Of a stretch of DNA of 64,000 bases, positions 15,156 to 22,950 are shown piece after piece; the first letter of the stretch is position 1, and each line of letters starts with the position of its first letter. The position numbers and the translations under genes were made by a program. The stretch is from Fimenecus sp045543095. GTDB taxonomy: Bacteria; Bacillota; Clostridia; Oscillospirales; Acutalibacteraceae. A model generated the notes under the pieces. The model searched no databases and was not told the DNA's origin. It saw only the letters and a list, made by a program, of their open reading frames with translations. The DNA is taken from positions 32,168 to 96,167 of the forward strand of contig JAZQMC010000002.1 in NCBI GenBank assembly GCA_045543095.1. Direction: 5' to 3'.

Positions 15156-16297
15156 ATTACCTCCGAATAACTGCCTAAATAGTGGAAATATTCACACTCG
15201 TCATTTAACTGTTCAAGAATTTCATAAAATGCATCTTCATAAACCGATGCAGCCATATCAAAATAGAACATAAATTCAAAATCCTTATTCTGCATTGGTC
15301 GGCTTTCAAGTTTAATAACATTTATACCTAAAGCATAAAAACGAGCAAGAATATGATAAAGCGAACCGGGACGGTGTGGTAAGGTGAGAACAAAACTTGT
15401 TTTATCCGCACCGGGATAAATCTCTAATTCTTTTGAAATACAGATAAAGCGGGTATAATTGTTATCTTTATTCTGAACATCATCAGAAATAAGTGCCATA
15501 CCGTATAAATCACGGCAGTTTTCAGAAGAAATAGCAGCAACATCTGTACGACCGCTTTCCATAACCATTTTTGAAGCAACCGCAGTATTTTCGCAGATAT
15601 TCACTTTTATATCGCTATGCTGACGCAAAAATTCACTGCATTGGTTAATCGCCTGCTCGTGAGAATAAATTTCTTTTATTCCCTCAAGAGTTGTTCCCTT
15701 GTTACCCAAAAGACAATGATTAATTTTAAGGCGGAAACTTTTTACTATATAGAAATTATGCTCTGCCATTAAATCATAAACACTGTTAACACTGCCCGCG
15801 GTACTGTTTTCAATAGGAAGCACACCATATTTACAAAGCCCTTTTTCAACTGCATTCACAACATCATACCATGTTTTGAAATATGACACTGTGGGATATT
15901 TAAAAAGCTTTTCGCAGGCGATTCCCGAATAAGCACCCTCAACGCCCTGACAAGCTACCATTGCTTTTTGGGGAAATAATTTTTCAGTATTGTCAACGGC
16001 TGACTTGATTTTTTCGGTAAGTTCACCACCGCAGTTAAGATATTTATGCTGATATGAGCGTGACACATTCATAATTGTATCGTAAAGTACGCGGGAATAA
16101 ACATCAAGCTCCTCGCCCGCCATATTGCCGACACGGTTTAAAAGCTCGCGTTCTCTTTTAGCATCAAGTACGGGTAAATTATTCTCTTTTTTATACTGTG
16201 CAACTTCCAAGCAAGTTTCCATTCGCTCTTTCCAGAGTTCAACTATTTTGTCGTCAATTTCGTTTATTTTTTCTCTGATTTTTGAAAGGTCTTCCAT
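15152..16297 (-). CDS. pheA: Bifunctional chorismate mutase / prephenate dehydratase
   Basis: Converts chorismate via prephenate to phenylpyruvate, the committed route to phenylalanine. Domains in the 381 residues: an AroQ-type helical chorismate mutase (about 1-85, ELWKERMETCLEVAQYKKEN), prephenate dehydratase (about 110-290, GVEGAYSGIA, ENSTAGSV and the catalytic TRF in NNYTRFICI), and a C-terminal ACT domain (about 300-375, RPGSLYHILARF and ESRPM) that normally gives Phe feedback inhibition. It is preceded in the operon by a multi-hairpin repeat and overlaps aroE/K by four bases. Confidence 0.95.
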   Translation of the reverse strand: MEDLSKIREKINEIDDKIVELWKERMETCLEVAQYKKENNLPVLDAKRERELLNRVGNMAGEELDVYSRVLYDTIMNVSRSYQHKYLNCGGELTEKIKSAVDNTEKLFPQKAMVACQGVEGAYSGIACEKLFKYPTVSYFKTWYDVVNAVEKGLCKYGVLPIENSTAGSVNSVYDLMAEHNFYIVKSFRLKINHCLLGNKGTTLEGIKEIYSHEQAINQCSEFLRQHSDIKVNICENTAVASKMVMESGRTDVAAISSENCRDLYGMALISDDVQNKDNNYTRFICISKELEIYPGADKTSFVLTLPHRPGSLYHILARFYALGINVIKLESRPMQNKDFEFMFYFDMAASVYEDAFYEILEQLNDECEYFHYLGSYSEVM

Positions 16298-16335
16298 AAT
16301 ATCACCTATTTTATTATTTGCGGACAGACAACAAC

Positions 16336-16431
16336 CGCCCCTTCTTTGAGGGGGCTGTCACGAGTTTTACAAGTGACTGGGGGAGTAACTCCCTCAGTCT
16401 GCTACGCAGCCAGCTCCCTCACGGAGGGAGC
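16336..16431. repeat. GC-rich multi-hairpin repeat inside the aro operon
   Basis: Hairpins CCCCTTCTTTGAGGGG, a CAGTC/GACTG-type pair around GAGTTTTACAAG, an outer pair GGGGGAGT / ACTCCCTCAG, GCTACGCAGC and GCTCCCTCACGGAGGGAGC. It fills the 155-bp gap between aroC and pheA, the only sizeable gap in an otherwise overlapping operon. Confidence 0.8.
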
Positions 16432-16452
16432 GAATTGTCCCTACGCGATTTA

Positions 16453-17517
16453 TTAAAGTATAATGTCTAAAATCGTGATTGCAGTTACAGCCTCAACGAC
16501 CGGTACGGCTCTTTGCACTATACATGGGTCGTGTCTGCCTTTAATCTGCAGTTTTTCTTCTGTTTTATTGGCAAGGCTTACGCTGTTCTGCTCTTTAAAA
16601 ATTGAGGGGGTGGGCTTGAATGCCACATCAAAAATAATTGGCATTCCATTGGTAATTCCGCCGTTTATTCCGCCCGCATTGTTTGTCGCAGTTCTGATTT
16701 CGCCGTCAATTATACAGAAATCGTCATTATTTTCACTACCAAAAAGGTCGGTAGAACTAAATCCGTTGCCGAATTCAATACCCTTAACTGCGGGAATACC
16801 GAAAATATTTTTAGCAAGATTGTTTTCAACACCGTCAAACATCGGGTTGCCAAAGCCTGCCTTTATACCCGTTACGGCACATTCAACCACACCACCGACG
16901 GAATCACAATTTTCGCGGGCATTGTCAATTACCGCTTTCATCTTTTCCCCCGCGTCATTGTTTATTACGGGGAAATCTTTTTCGCCGATTTTGTAATCTG
17001 CCACATTTACGGGATTAAACTTTTCATCATAAACATCTTTGATTTTAAGTATATGAGCCTGAACCCTCACGCTCATTTCTTCTAAAATCTGCATACAAAC
17101 CGCACCTGCAAAGCAGAGGGGTGCTGTTAGTCTGCCCGAAAAATGACCGCCTCCTGCGACATCATTAAAACCGTCATATCGCATATAGCCCGTAAAATCC
17201 GCGTGGGATGGGCGGGGTGTATCCATAATATTATTGTAATCTGCCGAATGTGGATTTTTATTGTAAATCACTGCACAGAGAGGTGCACCGCAGGTAACAC
17301 CATTTACAAGTCCCGAAACGATTTCGGGCATATCGGGTTCTTTTCGTGCAGTTGAATACTGATTTCTGCCGGGGGCACGACGCTCCATAAAGGCTTGCAC
17401 CTTTTCCAAATCAATCTTTTTGCCCGCGGGAAGTCCGTCAATCACAACGCCTATTCCTTTGGAATGTGACTGACCAAAAACTGATATTTTTATTTTGTTA
17501 CCTGTCATTGAGGACAT
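16453..17517 (-). CDS. aroC: Chorismate synthase
   Basis: FMN-dependent last step of the shikimate pathway (EPSP to chorismate), 354 residues. Signatures in order: GHSKGIGVVIDGLPAG, RRAPGRNQYSTARKEPD, GGGHFSGRLTA and GRHDPCIVQRAVPVVEA. The ATG at 17517 is used because GGGAGG lies eight bases upstream; it overlaps the aroA end by 20 bases. Residues GMPIIFDVAFKPTPSI match the usual FMN/phosphate region. All catalytic motifs look intact. Confidence 0.96.
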   Translation of the reverse strand: MSSMTGNKIKISVFGQSHSKGIGVVIDGLPAGKKIDLEKVQAFMERRAPGRNQYSTARKEPDMPEIVSGLVNGVTCGAPLCAVIYNKNPHSADYNNIMDTPRPSHADFTGYMRYDGFNDVAGGGHFSGRLTAPLCFAGAVCMQILEEMSVRVQAHILKIKDVYDEKFNPVNVADYKIGEKDFPVINNDAGEKMKAVIDNARENCDSVGGVVECAVTGIKAGFGNPMFDGVENNLAKNIFGIPAVKGIEFGNGFSSTDLFGSENNDDFCIIDGEIRTATNNAGGINGGITNGMPIIFDVAFKPTPSIFKEQNSVSLANKTEEKLQIKGRHDPCIVQRAVPVVEAVTAITILDIIL

Positions 17518-18766
17518 TCGCGTTACCTCCCATTTTCACAAAATCCTTAAAGAAATGCGGATATGATTTCCGGACCGCTTTATAATCTGTAATTGTTACA
17601 TCTGATTTGCAAAGAGTTGACAGAATTGCCGCCGACATTACAATTCGGTGGTCATTTGAGCCCTCAACCTTACCGCCTATTAAATCTGCCCCGCCGTGAA
17701 TAATCATTCCGTCGTCAGTTTCGTGTGCATTACCGCCAACTGCTGTGAGCATATCCACAACAGATTTTATGCGGTCACTTTCTTTTATTCTCAAACGCTG
17801 TGCGTTGATTATTCGGGTTTCGCCGTCACAAGCGGAAGCCACAACCGAAATTATTGGCACTGCATCGGGAATATCTGACGCATCAACGGTAATTCCTTTT
17901 AATTTGTTTTTCTTAACTGTAATTTCTTTACCATTTATTTTTACATCTGCACCCATATTCTCAAGAACTTTAAGAATTGCCCTGTCGCCTTGGGGTGAAT
18001 TAACATCCAAATCGGTTACGGTCACGCCATCTTCATTCAATGCACCCGCACACAAGAAAAATGCAGAGTTTGACCAGTCACCATCCACCGTAATTTCTTT
18101 GGGTGAAATATATTTTTGTTTGCCTTTTATTATGTATAAATTTTCATGCTCTTCAATTTCAATTCCGAATTTGCGAAGTGCCGAAAGTGTAATGTTCAAA
18201 TATGAACGTGACTCAACCGGTGGAATAAGTTTTATTCTGCTGTCACCGTCTAAAATCGGTAAAGCAAATAAAAGCCCCGTAATAAACTGTGAGCTTACAT
18301 TACCGAGAATTTCATACTCCCCTGCTTGCAATTGACCTGTCAAATGCAAAGGGAATTGACTACCCGTGTGAAATGTCACACCCATTCGTTCCATTTCTTC
18401 CTTTAATGGTGAAATAGGTCTTTCGGGCAATCTGCCGTGCCCCGTGATTGTGGCATTAATGCCCAACGCTGACACTACGGGAAGCAAAAAACGCAGAGTT
18501 GAACCGCTTTCACCGCAGTCAAGCTCTGCTTTTTCGTTAAAGCTATTGGGTATAACGGTAATAATATCGCCGTCAATCGAAATATCCGCACCCATATTTT
18601 TAAGGCAATCAACAGTAGCCGTAATATCCTTTGACATCACGTTGCAACGCACTTTTGTAGGCACATCTGCCAAAGCCCCGCAGATGAGAAGTCTGTGAGC
18701 GTCTGACTTTGATGAAATTGCCTTTATTTTACCCGACAAAATTGCGGGAGTGCAGATTATATCCAT
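17498..18766 (-). CDS. aroA: EPSP synthase (3-phosphoshikimate 1-carboxyvinyltransferase)
   Basis: Transfers enolpyruvate from PEP to shikimate 3-phosphate, 422 residues, two-domain inside-out barrel. KSDAHRLLICGAL is the N-terminal shikimate-phosphate site, LDCGESGSTLRFLLP the PEP-loop signature, and LRIKESDRI the second signature. The residue pattern around GESGSTLR is CGESGSTLR rather than the NAGTAMR of E. coli-type class I enzymes, consistent with a divergent Gram-positive type. The start abuts the aroB stop with no gap. Confidence 0.95.
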   Translation of the reverse strand: MDIICTPAILSGKIKAISSKSDAHRLLICGALADVPTKVRCNVMSKDITATVDCLKNMGADISIDGDIITVIPNSFNEKAELDCGESGSTLRFLLPVVSALGINATITGHGRLPERPISPLKEEMERMGVTFHTGSQFPLHLTGQLQAGEYEILGNVSSQFITGLLFALPILDGDSRIKLIPPVESRSYLNITLSALRKFGIEIEEHENLYIIKGKQKYISPKEITVDGDWSNSAFFLCAGALNEDGVTVTDLDVNSPQGDRAILKVLENMGADVKINGKEITVKKNKLKGITVDASDIPDAVPIISVVASACDGETRIINAQRLRIKESDRIKSVVDMLTAVGGNAHETDDGMIIHGGADLIGGKVEGSNDHRIVMSAAILSTLCKSDVTITDYKAVRKSYPHFFKDFVKMGGNANVLNDR

Positions 18767-19822
18767 TTAATTCAATCCTAATTCTATGAATTCTTTTAAT
18801 TTTTCAACTGGGATTCTCTCGATTTTACAAAGTCCGTATTTTTCGGGGATTATAAGCGAAATTGTGTCAAGACTTCGCTTTTTATCAGAAAGTGAAATCT
18901 TATATAATTCTTCCGCAGTAAAGTCGCAAGTTGTGGGCAAGCCGTTTGCTTTGAGAATTTCAATAAACATTTCTGTAAAATCCTTATTTGCAAGCCCCAT
19001 TTTATACGCACCGCGAGTTGCAATTACCATTCCTATTGCCACCGCGTTGCCGTGAGAAATTGAGAGATGACTGCATTTTTCAATTGCGTGACCGATTGTG
19101 TGGCCGAAATTAAGAAGTTTTCTCTCGCCGTTTTCAAATTCATCGCGGTCAACAACATCACGTTTAATCTCAACACAACGTTTGATTACATATTCAATAT
19201 TTTCTCTTATACTGTTATTTTTTAAGAAAGTGAGAAAATCACCATCTAAAATCATACCATATTTTATAACCTCTGCACAACCCTCGTTAAAGGTTTCGTC
19301 GGGCAGAGTATTAAGTGTTTCGCAATCGGCATAAACTGCGATTGGCTGATAAAATGCACCGCAAAGATTTTTGCCCGCATTAAGATTTATTGCGGTTTTG
19401 CCGCCGACCGAGGAATCAACCATTGAAAGTACGGTTGTGGGAATTTGCACGAAATCAACTCCGCGAAGATATGTGCTTGCGACAAAGCCCGTCAAATCAC
19501 CTGTTACACCACCGCCAAGAGCAACAAAAAGGTCAGTTCTTGTAATACTGTTTTCGGCACAGAATTCCTGAATGTTGCCGAAAGTTTCAAGCGATTTTGA
19601 GTTCTCGCCGTGTGGGAATACAAATTCGCAAACTGAATAACCATTATCAGTTAAAGATTTTTTAACTCTTTCACCGTAAAGGGCGAAAACTGTGTCATCA
19701 GAAACTATTACCGCACGGCAGGGCTTTTTCACCTTTGCAAGCATTTCGCCCACATTATCCAAAAAGCCTTTGCCGATATACACATTATATTCTTTTGAAG
19801 CGGATACCTTTACGATTTCCAT
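18767..19822 (-). CDS. aroB: 3-dehydroquinate synthase
   Basis: Second step of the shikimate pathway, an NAD- and zinc-dependent cyclisation of DAHP, 351 residues. GGGVTGDLTGFVAST is the NAD-binding glycine loop, RGVDFVQIPTTVLSMVDSS followed by VGGKTAIN is the family hallmark, and the metal His/Glu lie in EGCAEVIKYG, HTIGHAIE and HGNAVAIGM. The ATG at 19822, five bases after the tyrA stop with GGGTGA upstream, is preferred over a GTG at 19831 inside that site. Confidence 0.95.
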   Translation of the reverse strand: MEIVKVSASKEYNVYIGKGFLDNVGEMLAKVKKPCRAVIVSDDTVFALYGERVKKSLTDNGYSVCEFVFPHGENSKSLETFGNIQEFCAENSITRTDLFVALGGGVTGDLTGFVASTYLRGVDFVQIPTTVLSMVDSSVGGKTAINLNAGKNLCGAFYQPIAVYADCETLNTLPDETFNEGCAEVIKYGMILDGDFLTFLKNNSIRENIEYVIKRCVEIKRDVVDRDEFENGERKLLNFGHTIGHAIEKCSHLSISHGNAVAIGMVIATRGAYKMGLANKDFTEMFIEILKANGLPTTCDFTAEELYKISLSDKKRSLDTISLIIPEKYGLCKIERIPVEKLKEFIELGLN

Positions 19823-19827
19823 TTTCT

Positions 19828-20661
19828 TCACCCGTCAATCTGTTCCTTTAAAATTCTGCCGTCACGCAAAAGCTGTGACAACTTTTCGCGGTCATTATTT
19901 GCCATTGCATTTCTATATTGTACCAAATTATTAACTATCGCGTCAATTTCATTTATAAGATTATCTCGGTTTTCAAGGAACAATTCCGACCACATATTTT
20001 CATTAAGATATGCTACTCTTGTCAAATCCTTGTAACTGCCCGCTGAAAAGCCCTTATGCACCATAGCGTTTGGGCTTTTAACATAGGCATTTGAAACCAC
20101 ATGTGCAAGCTGTGAGGTAAACGCAATAATTTTATCGTGCTCATCGGGAGTTGACATCTGAATATTTGTAAAACCGATTTTCAAAAACAACTCTTTTATA
20201 ATATTTACACATTCGACCGGCGTATCTTCGTAAGGAGTAAGAATCATTGAAGAATTGTTGAAGATTTTAGCCGTTGAATGTTCAAAGCCCGAAAGATGCA
20301 AGCCCGCCATTGGGTGTGCACCGATAAACACAAATTCATTTTCTTTTGCAACATCATAAAGTGCGTCACAGACATAGCGTTTAACACCGCTTATGTCCAT
20401 AACAATCGCGTCTTTTTTGAAATTCTTTGCATTTTCGATTATGTAATCAATAGAGGCTTGCGGGTAAAGAGATACGATAACCAAATCGCACTCGTTCAAA
20501 TCTTCATTTGTGAGTTCTTTCTCAATAGCACCAACAAAAAGTGCTTTTTGCACTGCCTCGGGACTTCTGTTTGTACCCCATACGGTGTGCTCTGTACCAA
20601 AGCTGATTGCCTTTGCGAGCGAACCGCCCATAAGTCCAAGTCCGATAATTCCGACCTTCAT
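19828..20661 (-). CDS. tyrA: Prephenate dehydrogenase
   Basis: NAD-dependent oxidative decarboxylation of prephenate to 4-hydroxyphenylpyruvate, the tyrosine branch. The 277 residues match the short monofunctional form with no fused mutase and no ACT domain. N-terminal GLGLMGGSLAKAI binds NAD; GAHPMAG holds the catalytic His; SQLAHVVSNAY carries the second active-site His. Arogenate specificity cannot be excluded. It begins where aroF ends (adjacent ATG and stop), so translation is likely coupled. Confidence 0.92.
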   Translation of the reverse strand: MKVGIIGLGLMGGSLAKAISFGTEHTVWGTNRSPEAVQKALFVGAIEKELTNEDLNECDLVIVSLYPQASIDYIIENAKNFKKDAIVMDISGVKRYVCDALYDVAKENEFVFIGAHPMAGLHLSGFEHSTAKIFNNSSMILTPYEDTPVECVNIIKELFLKIGFTNIQMSTPDEHDKIIAFTSQLAHVVSNAYVKSPNAMVHKGFSAGSYKDLTRVAYLNENMWSELFLENRDNLINEIDAIVNNLVQYRNAMANNDREKLSQLLRDGRILKEQIDG

Positions 20662-21663
20662 TTATTTCACTGCTTCCAATACTTTATTAACTGCACCTAC
20701 AACATCTGCAAACTGTGGTGGTGTGAGTGCCTGTGGACCGTCGCAAAGTGCTTTTGACGGGTCATTATGCACTTCAATCATAAGTCCGTCCGCACCGCAG
20801 GCAGCAGCAGCCAACGACATTGGCTTAACAAAACGAGCAATACCCGATGCGTGTGATGGGTCAATAACTACGGGCAAGTGTGATTTTTCTTTAAGCATTG
20901 GAACTGCCGACAAATCAAGAGTATTTCTTGTTGCAGTTTCAAATGTACGGATACCACGCTCACAAAGGATAACCTTTTCGTTACCGCCAGCCATAATATA
21001 TTCAGCACTCATTAAAAGTTCTTGGAATGTGCTTGAAAGACCGCGTTTTAAGAAAATCGGCTTATCAAGGTGACCGAGTTCTTTTAAAAGTTCAAAGTTC
21101 TGCATATTACGAGCACCAACCTGAATAATGTCAACATTCTCGAAAAGCGGAATATGTGATGCGTCCATAATTTCTGTTACAATTGGCATTCCTGTTTCTT
21201 TTTTAGCCTCAAGCATCAATTCAAGTCCCTCGCCACGCATACCTTGGAATGCGTAGGGTGATGTTCTGGGCTTGAACGCACCACCGCGAAGGAAGTTAGC
21301 ACCTGCCGCTTTAACGTCTTTTGCAATGCTTAAAATCTGCTCTCTGCTTTCAATTGAGCAAGGACCTGCAAAGAACTGGAAATTGCCCCCGCCTATTTTA
21401 TACCCTTCTACATCAATTACTGTGTCATCGGGGTGGAATTTTCTGTTTGCACATTTGTAAGGCTCTGAAATTCGTCTTACATCCTCAACAATGTCAAGGC
21501 TCTGAATAAGGTCAATATCAACACGGCTTGTGTCACCGATAAGACCTAAAATTGTCTGGTAATGACCCACAACCTCATTAATCACAAGGTTTTGCTCATG
21601 CAACCATTTTGTTAAATTTTCGACCTTTTTAGGGTCAACCTGATTTTTAAGAATTACTACCAT
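20662..21663 (-). CDS. aroF: DAHP synthase (3-deoxy-7-phosphoheptulonate synthase)
   Basis: First enzyme of aromatic synthesis, condensing PEP and erythrose 4-phosphate. The 333 residues have the Thermotoga/Bacillus-type layout: an N-terminal ferredoxin-like regulatory domain (1-70, VVILKNQVDPKKVENL) and a catalytic barrel. GPCSIES (105-111), FLRGGAFKPRTSPYAFQG, VGARNMQNF, KRG and DPSHASG are the substrate and metal motifs. The N-terminal domain is the usual site of Tyr/Phe feedback. It is the first structural gene of the aro operon and is preceded by a terminator and a Phe/Tyr-rich leader peptide. Confidence 0.96.
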   Translation of the reverse strand: MVVILKNQVDPKKVENLTKWLHEQNLVINEVVGHYQTILGLIGDTSRVDIDLIQSLDIVEDVRRISEPYKCANRKFHPDDTVIDVEGYKIGGGNFQFFAGPCSIESREQILSIAKDVKAAGANFLRGGAFKPRTSPYAFQGMRGEGLELMLEAKKETGMPIVTEIMDASHIPLFENVDIIQVGARNMQNFELLKELGHLDKPIFLKRGLSSTFQELLMSAEYIMAGGNEKVILCERGIRTFETATRNTLDLSAVPMLKEKSHLPVVIDPSHASGIARFVKPMSLAAAACGADGLMIEVHNDPSKALCDGPQALTPPQFADVVGAVNKVLEAVK

Positions 21664-21680
21664 TTTTCTTACTCCTTCAA

Positions 21681-21714
21681 TAAAAAATTCCTACAGCAAT
21701 TTCACTGTAGGAAT
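21681..21714 (-). terminator. Attenuator terminator directly upstream of aroF
   Basis: Perfect 10-bp stem ATTCCTACAG / CTGTAGGAAT, 8-nt loop, then TTTTTT on the minus strand, ending 17 bases before the aroF ATG and upstream of its GGAG. The 5' arm and loop contain CAGTGAAA (complement at 21700-21707), which can instead pair with TTTCACTG in the leader (21751-21758), an antiterminator alternative. Confidence 0.85.
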
Positions 21715-21739
21715 AAAATTCAGATTATTTCAGCAATCT

Positions 21740-21826
21740 TTATTTTTCCGCAGTGAAACAAGCCTTTGACTTTGTAAAGTAAAAGCTAAAGTAAAAGTAT
21801 TCAGCTGCGAAATTAAGAGTTTTCAT
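21740..21826 (-). CDS. Phe/Tyr-rich leader peptide of the aro operon
   Basis: A 28-codon open frame with a good ribosome binding site (GAGG, eight bases before ATG). Its middle reads EYFYFSFYFT: with F6, F24 and this run there are six Phe and three Tyr codons, seven of them within eight consecutive positions 10-17 apart from one Ser. It ends 26 bases before the attenuator stem. Composition, position and the alternative pairing of its 3' part with the terminator arm make it a classical ribosome-stalling sensor of charged tRNA-Phe and tRNA-Tyr, like the pheA/trp leaders of enterobacteria. It is too short for routine gene calling. Confidence 0.88.
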   Translation of the reverse strand: MKTLNFAAEYFYFSFYFTKSKACFTAEK

Positions 21827-21857
21827 AAATATTACCTCTGTTTGCTGATTGTAGATT

Positions 21858-21886
21858 ATTTTAGCACTATAAAGTGCTGATGTCAA
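21858..21886 (-). promoter_or_regulatory. Promoter of the aro operon with palindromic spacer
   Basis: TTGACA and TAAAAT on the minus strand, 17-bp spacer. The spacer carries AGCACT-TTAT-AGTGCT (21863-21878), a dyad well placed for a repressor. Confidence 0.8.
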
Positions 21887-21902
21887 CAGATTTATAAAAA
21901 AA

Positions 21903-22910
21903 TTATAACATATATAGACCGGATTTTTTCATAGCCTTGCTTAATGTTCTTTGTGCAAATCGGCTTGCTTTTTCTGCTCCGTTCTTTGCACATTCGTTAA
22001 GATACGCTTTGTCATTTACAAGACGGTTGAATTCTGCCTTGAATAGGCGAAGCTCTTCAACAACTGCCTCGGCAACCGCCATTTTAAAGTCGCCGTAGCC
22101 CTTGCCGTCGAAATCCTTTTCAATCTGTTCATAAGAAAGACCTGTGCAACAAGAGTAAATGCCCATAAGGTTATTGATACCCTCTTTACCCTCGGCATAT
22201 CTTACTTTTGCCTCGCTGTCAGTAACGGCACTCTTGATTTTTTTGACAATCACATTGTCATCATCGAGCATTGAAATATAGCTCTTTGGATTGGGGTCGG
22301 ATTTGCTCATTTTAGCAAATGGGTCCTGCAAAGACATAACGCGGGCACCAACCTTGCCGATAAATGGTTCTGGCATTGTAAATGTTTTACCATAAACAGT
22401 ATTGAAACGGTCTGCAATATCGCGAGCGATTTCAAGATGTTGTTTCTGGTCAGCACCAATCGGCACATAATCTGCCTGATAAAGAAGAATATCGGCAGCC
22501 ATTAAAATCGGGTATGTAAAAAGTCCCACATTAACATTTTCGGGGTGCTTTTCACTCTTATCCTTAAACTGTGTCATTCTTGCCGCCTCGCCGAACTGTG
22601 TGCAGCAGTTTAAGAGCCACGCAAGTTGTGCATGCTGTGGCACATGGCTTTGAATAAACACAATGCTTTCTTCTGGGTCAAGACCCAGTGCCAACAAAAT
22701 AGCATACAATTCCATTGTATTCTTGCGAAGTGTTGCGGGCTCGGGGCGAACTGTAAGAGAATGCAAATCAGCAACTGCATAAAGACAGTTGTAATCATCC
22801 TTCATGTTTTTCCAGTTTTTAAGTGCACCGAGGTAATTGCCGAGAGTAGGTGTACCTGTTGGCTGAATGGCACTTAAGACTATTTTTTTCTTTTCTACGG
22901 TGTTTTCCAT
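21903..22910 (-). CDS. trpS: Tryptophanyl-tRNA synthetase
   Basis: Class I aminoacyl-tRNA synthetase that charges tRNA-Trp, 335 residues. The class I 'HIGH' region reads PTGTPTLGNYLGAL and the 'KMSKS' loop KMSKSDPN. ATG at 22910 follows AGGTGAT; the GTG three codons earlier lies in that site. It sits between a Cof-type phosphatase gene and the aro promoter on the same strand, so an aromatic-metabolism neighbourhood is formed although the aro operon has its own promoter. No T-box or leader was seen in the 40-bp gap upstream. Confidence 0.96.
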   Translation of the reverse strand: MENTVEKKKIVLSAIQPTGTPTLGNYLGALKNWKNMKDDYNCLYAVADLHSLTVRPEPATLRKNTMELYAILLALGLDPEESIVFIQSHVPQHAQLAWLLNCCTQFGEAARMTQFKDKSEKHPENVNVGLFTYPILMAADILLYQADYVPIGADQKQHLEIARDIADRFNTVYGKTFTMPEPFIGKVGARVMSLQDPFAKMSKSDPNPKSYISMLDDDNVIVKKIKSAVTDSEAKVRYAEGKEGINNLMGIYSCCTGLSYEQIEKDFDGKGYGDFKMAVAEAVVEELRLFKAEFNRLVNDKAYLNECAKNGAEKASRFAQRTLSKAMKKSGLYML

Positions 22911-22950
22911 AACTATCACCTATTACAAAATTTATATACAATATATTTAA

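Noticed and set aside
17745..18335. 196-codon frame antisense to aroA
   Set aside because: Shadow of aroA on the other strand, Ser/Ile-rich composition, no start context.
20510..21073. 187-codon frame antisense to aroF and tyrA
   Set aside because: It crosses the junction of two certain genes on the opposite strand and shows no family motif.
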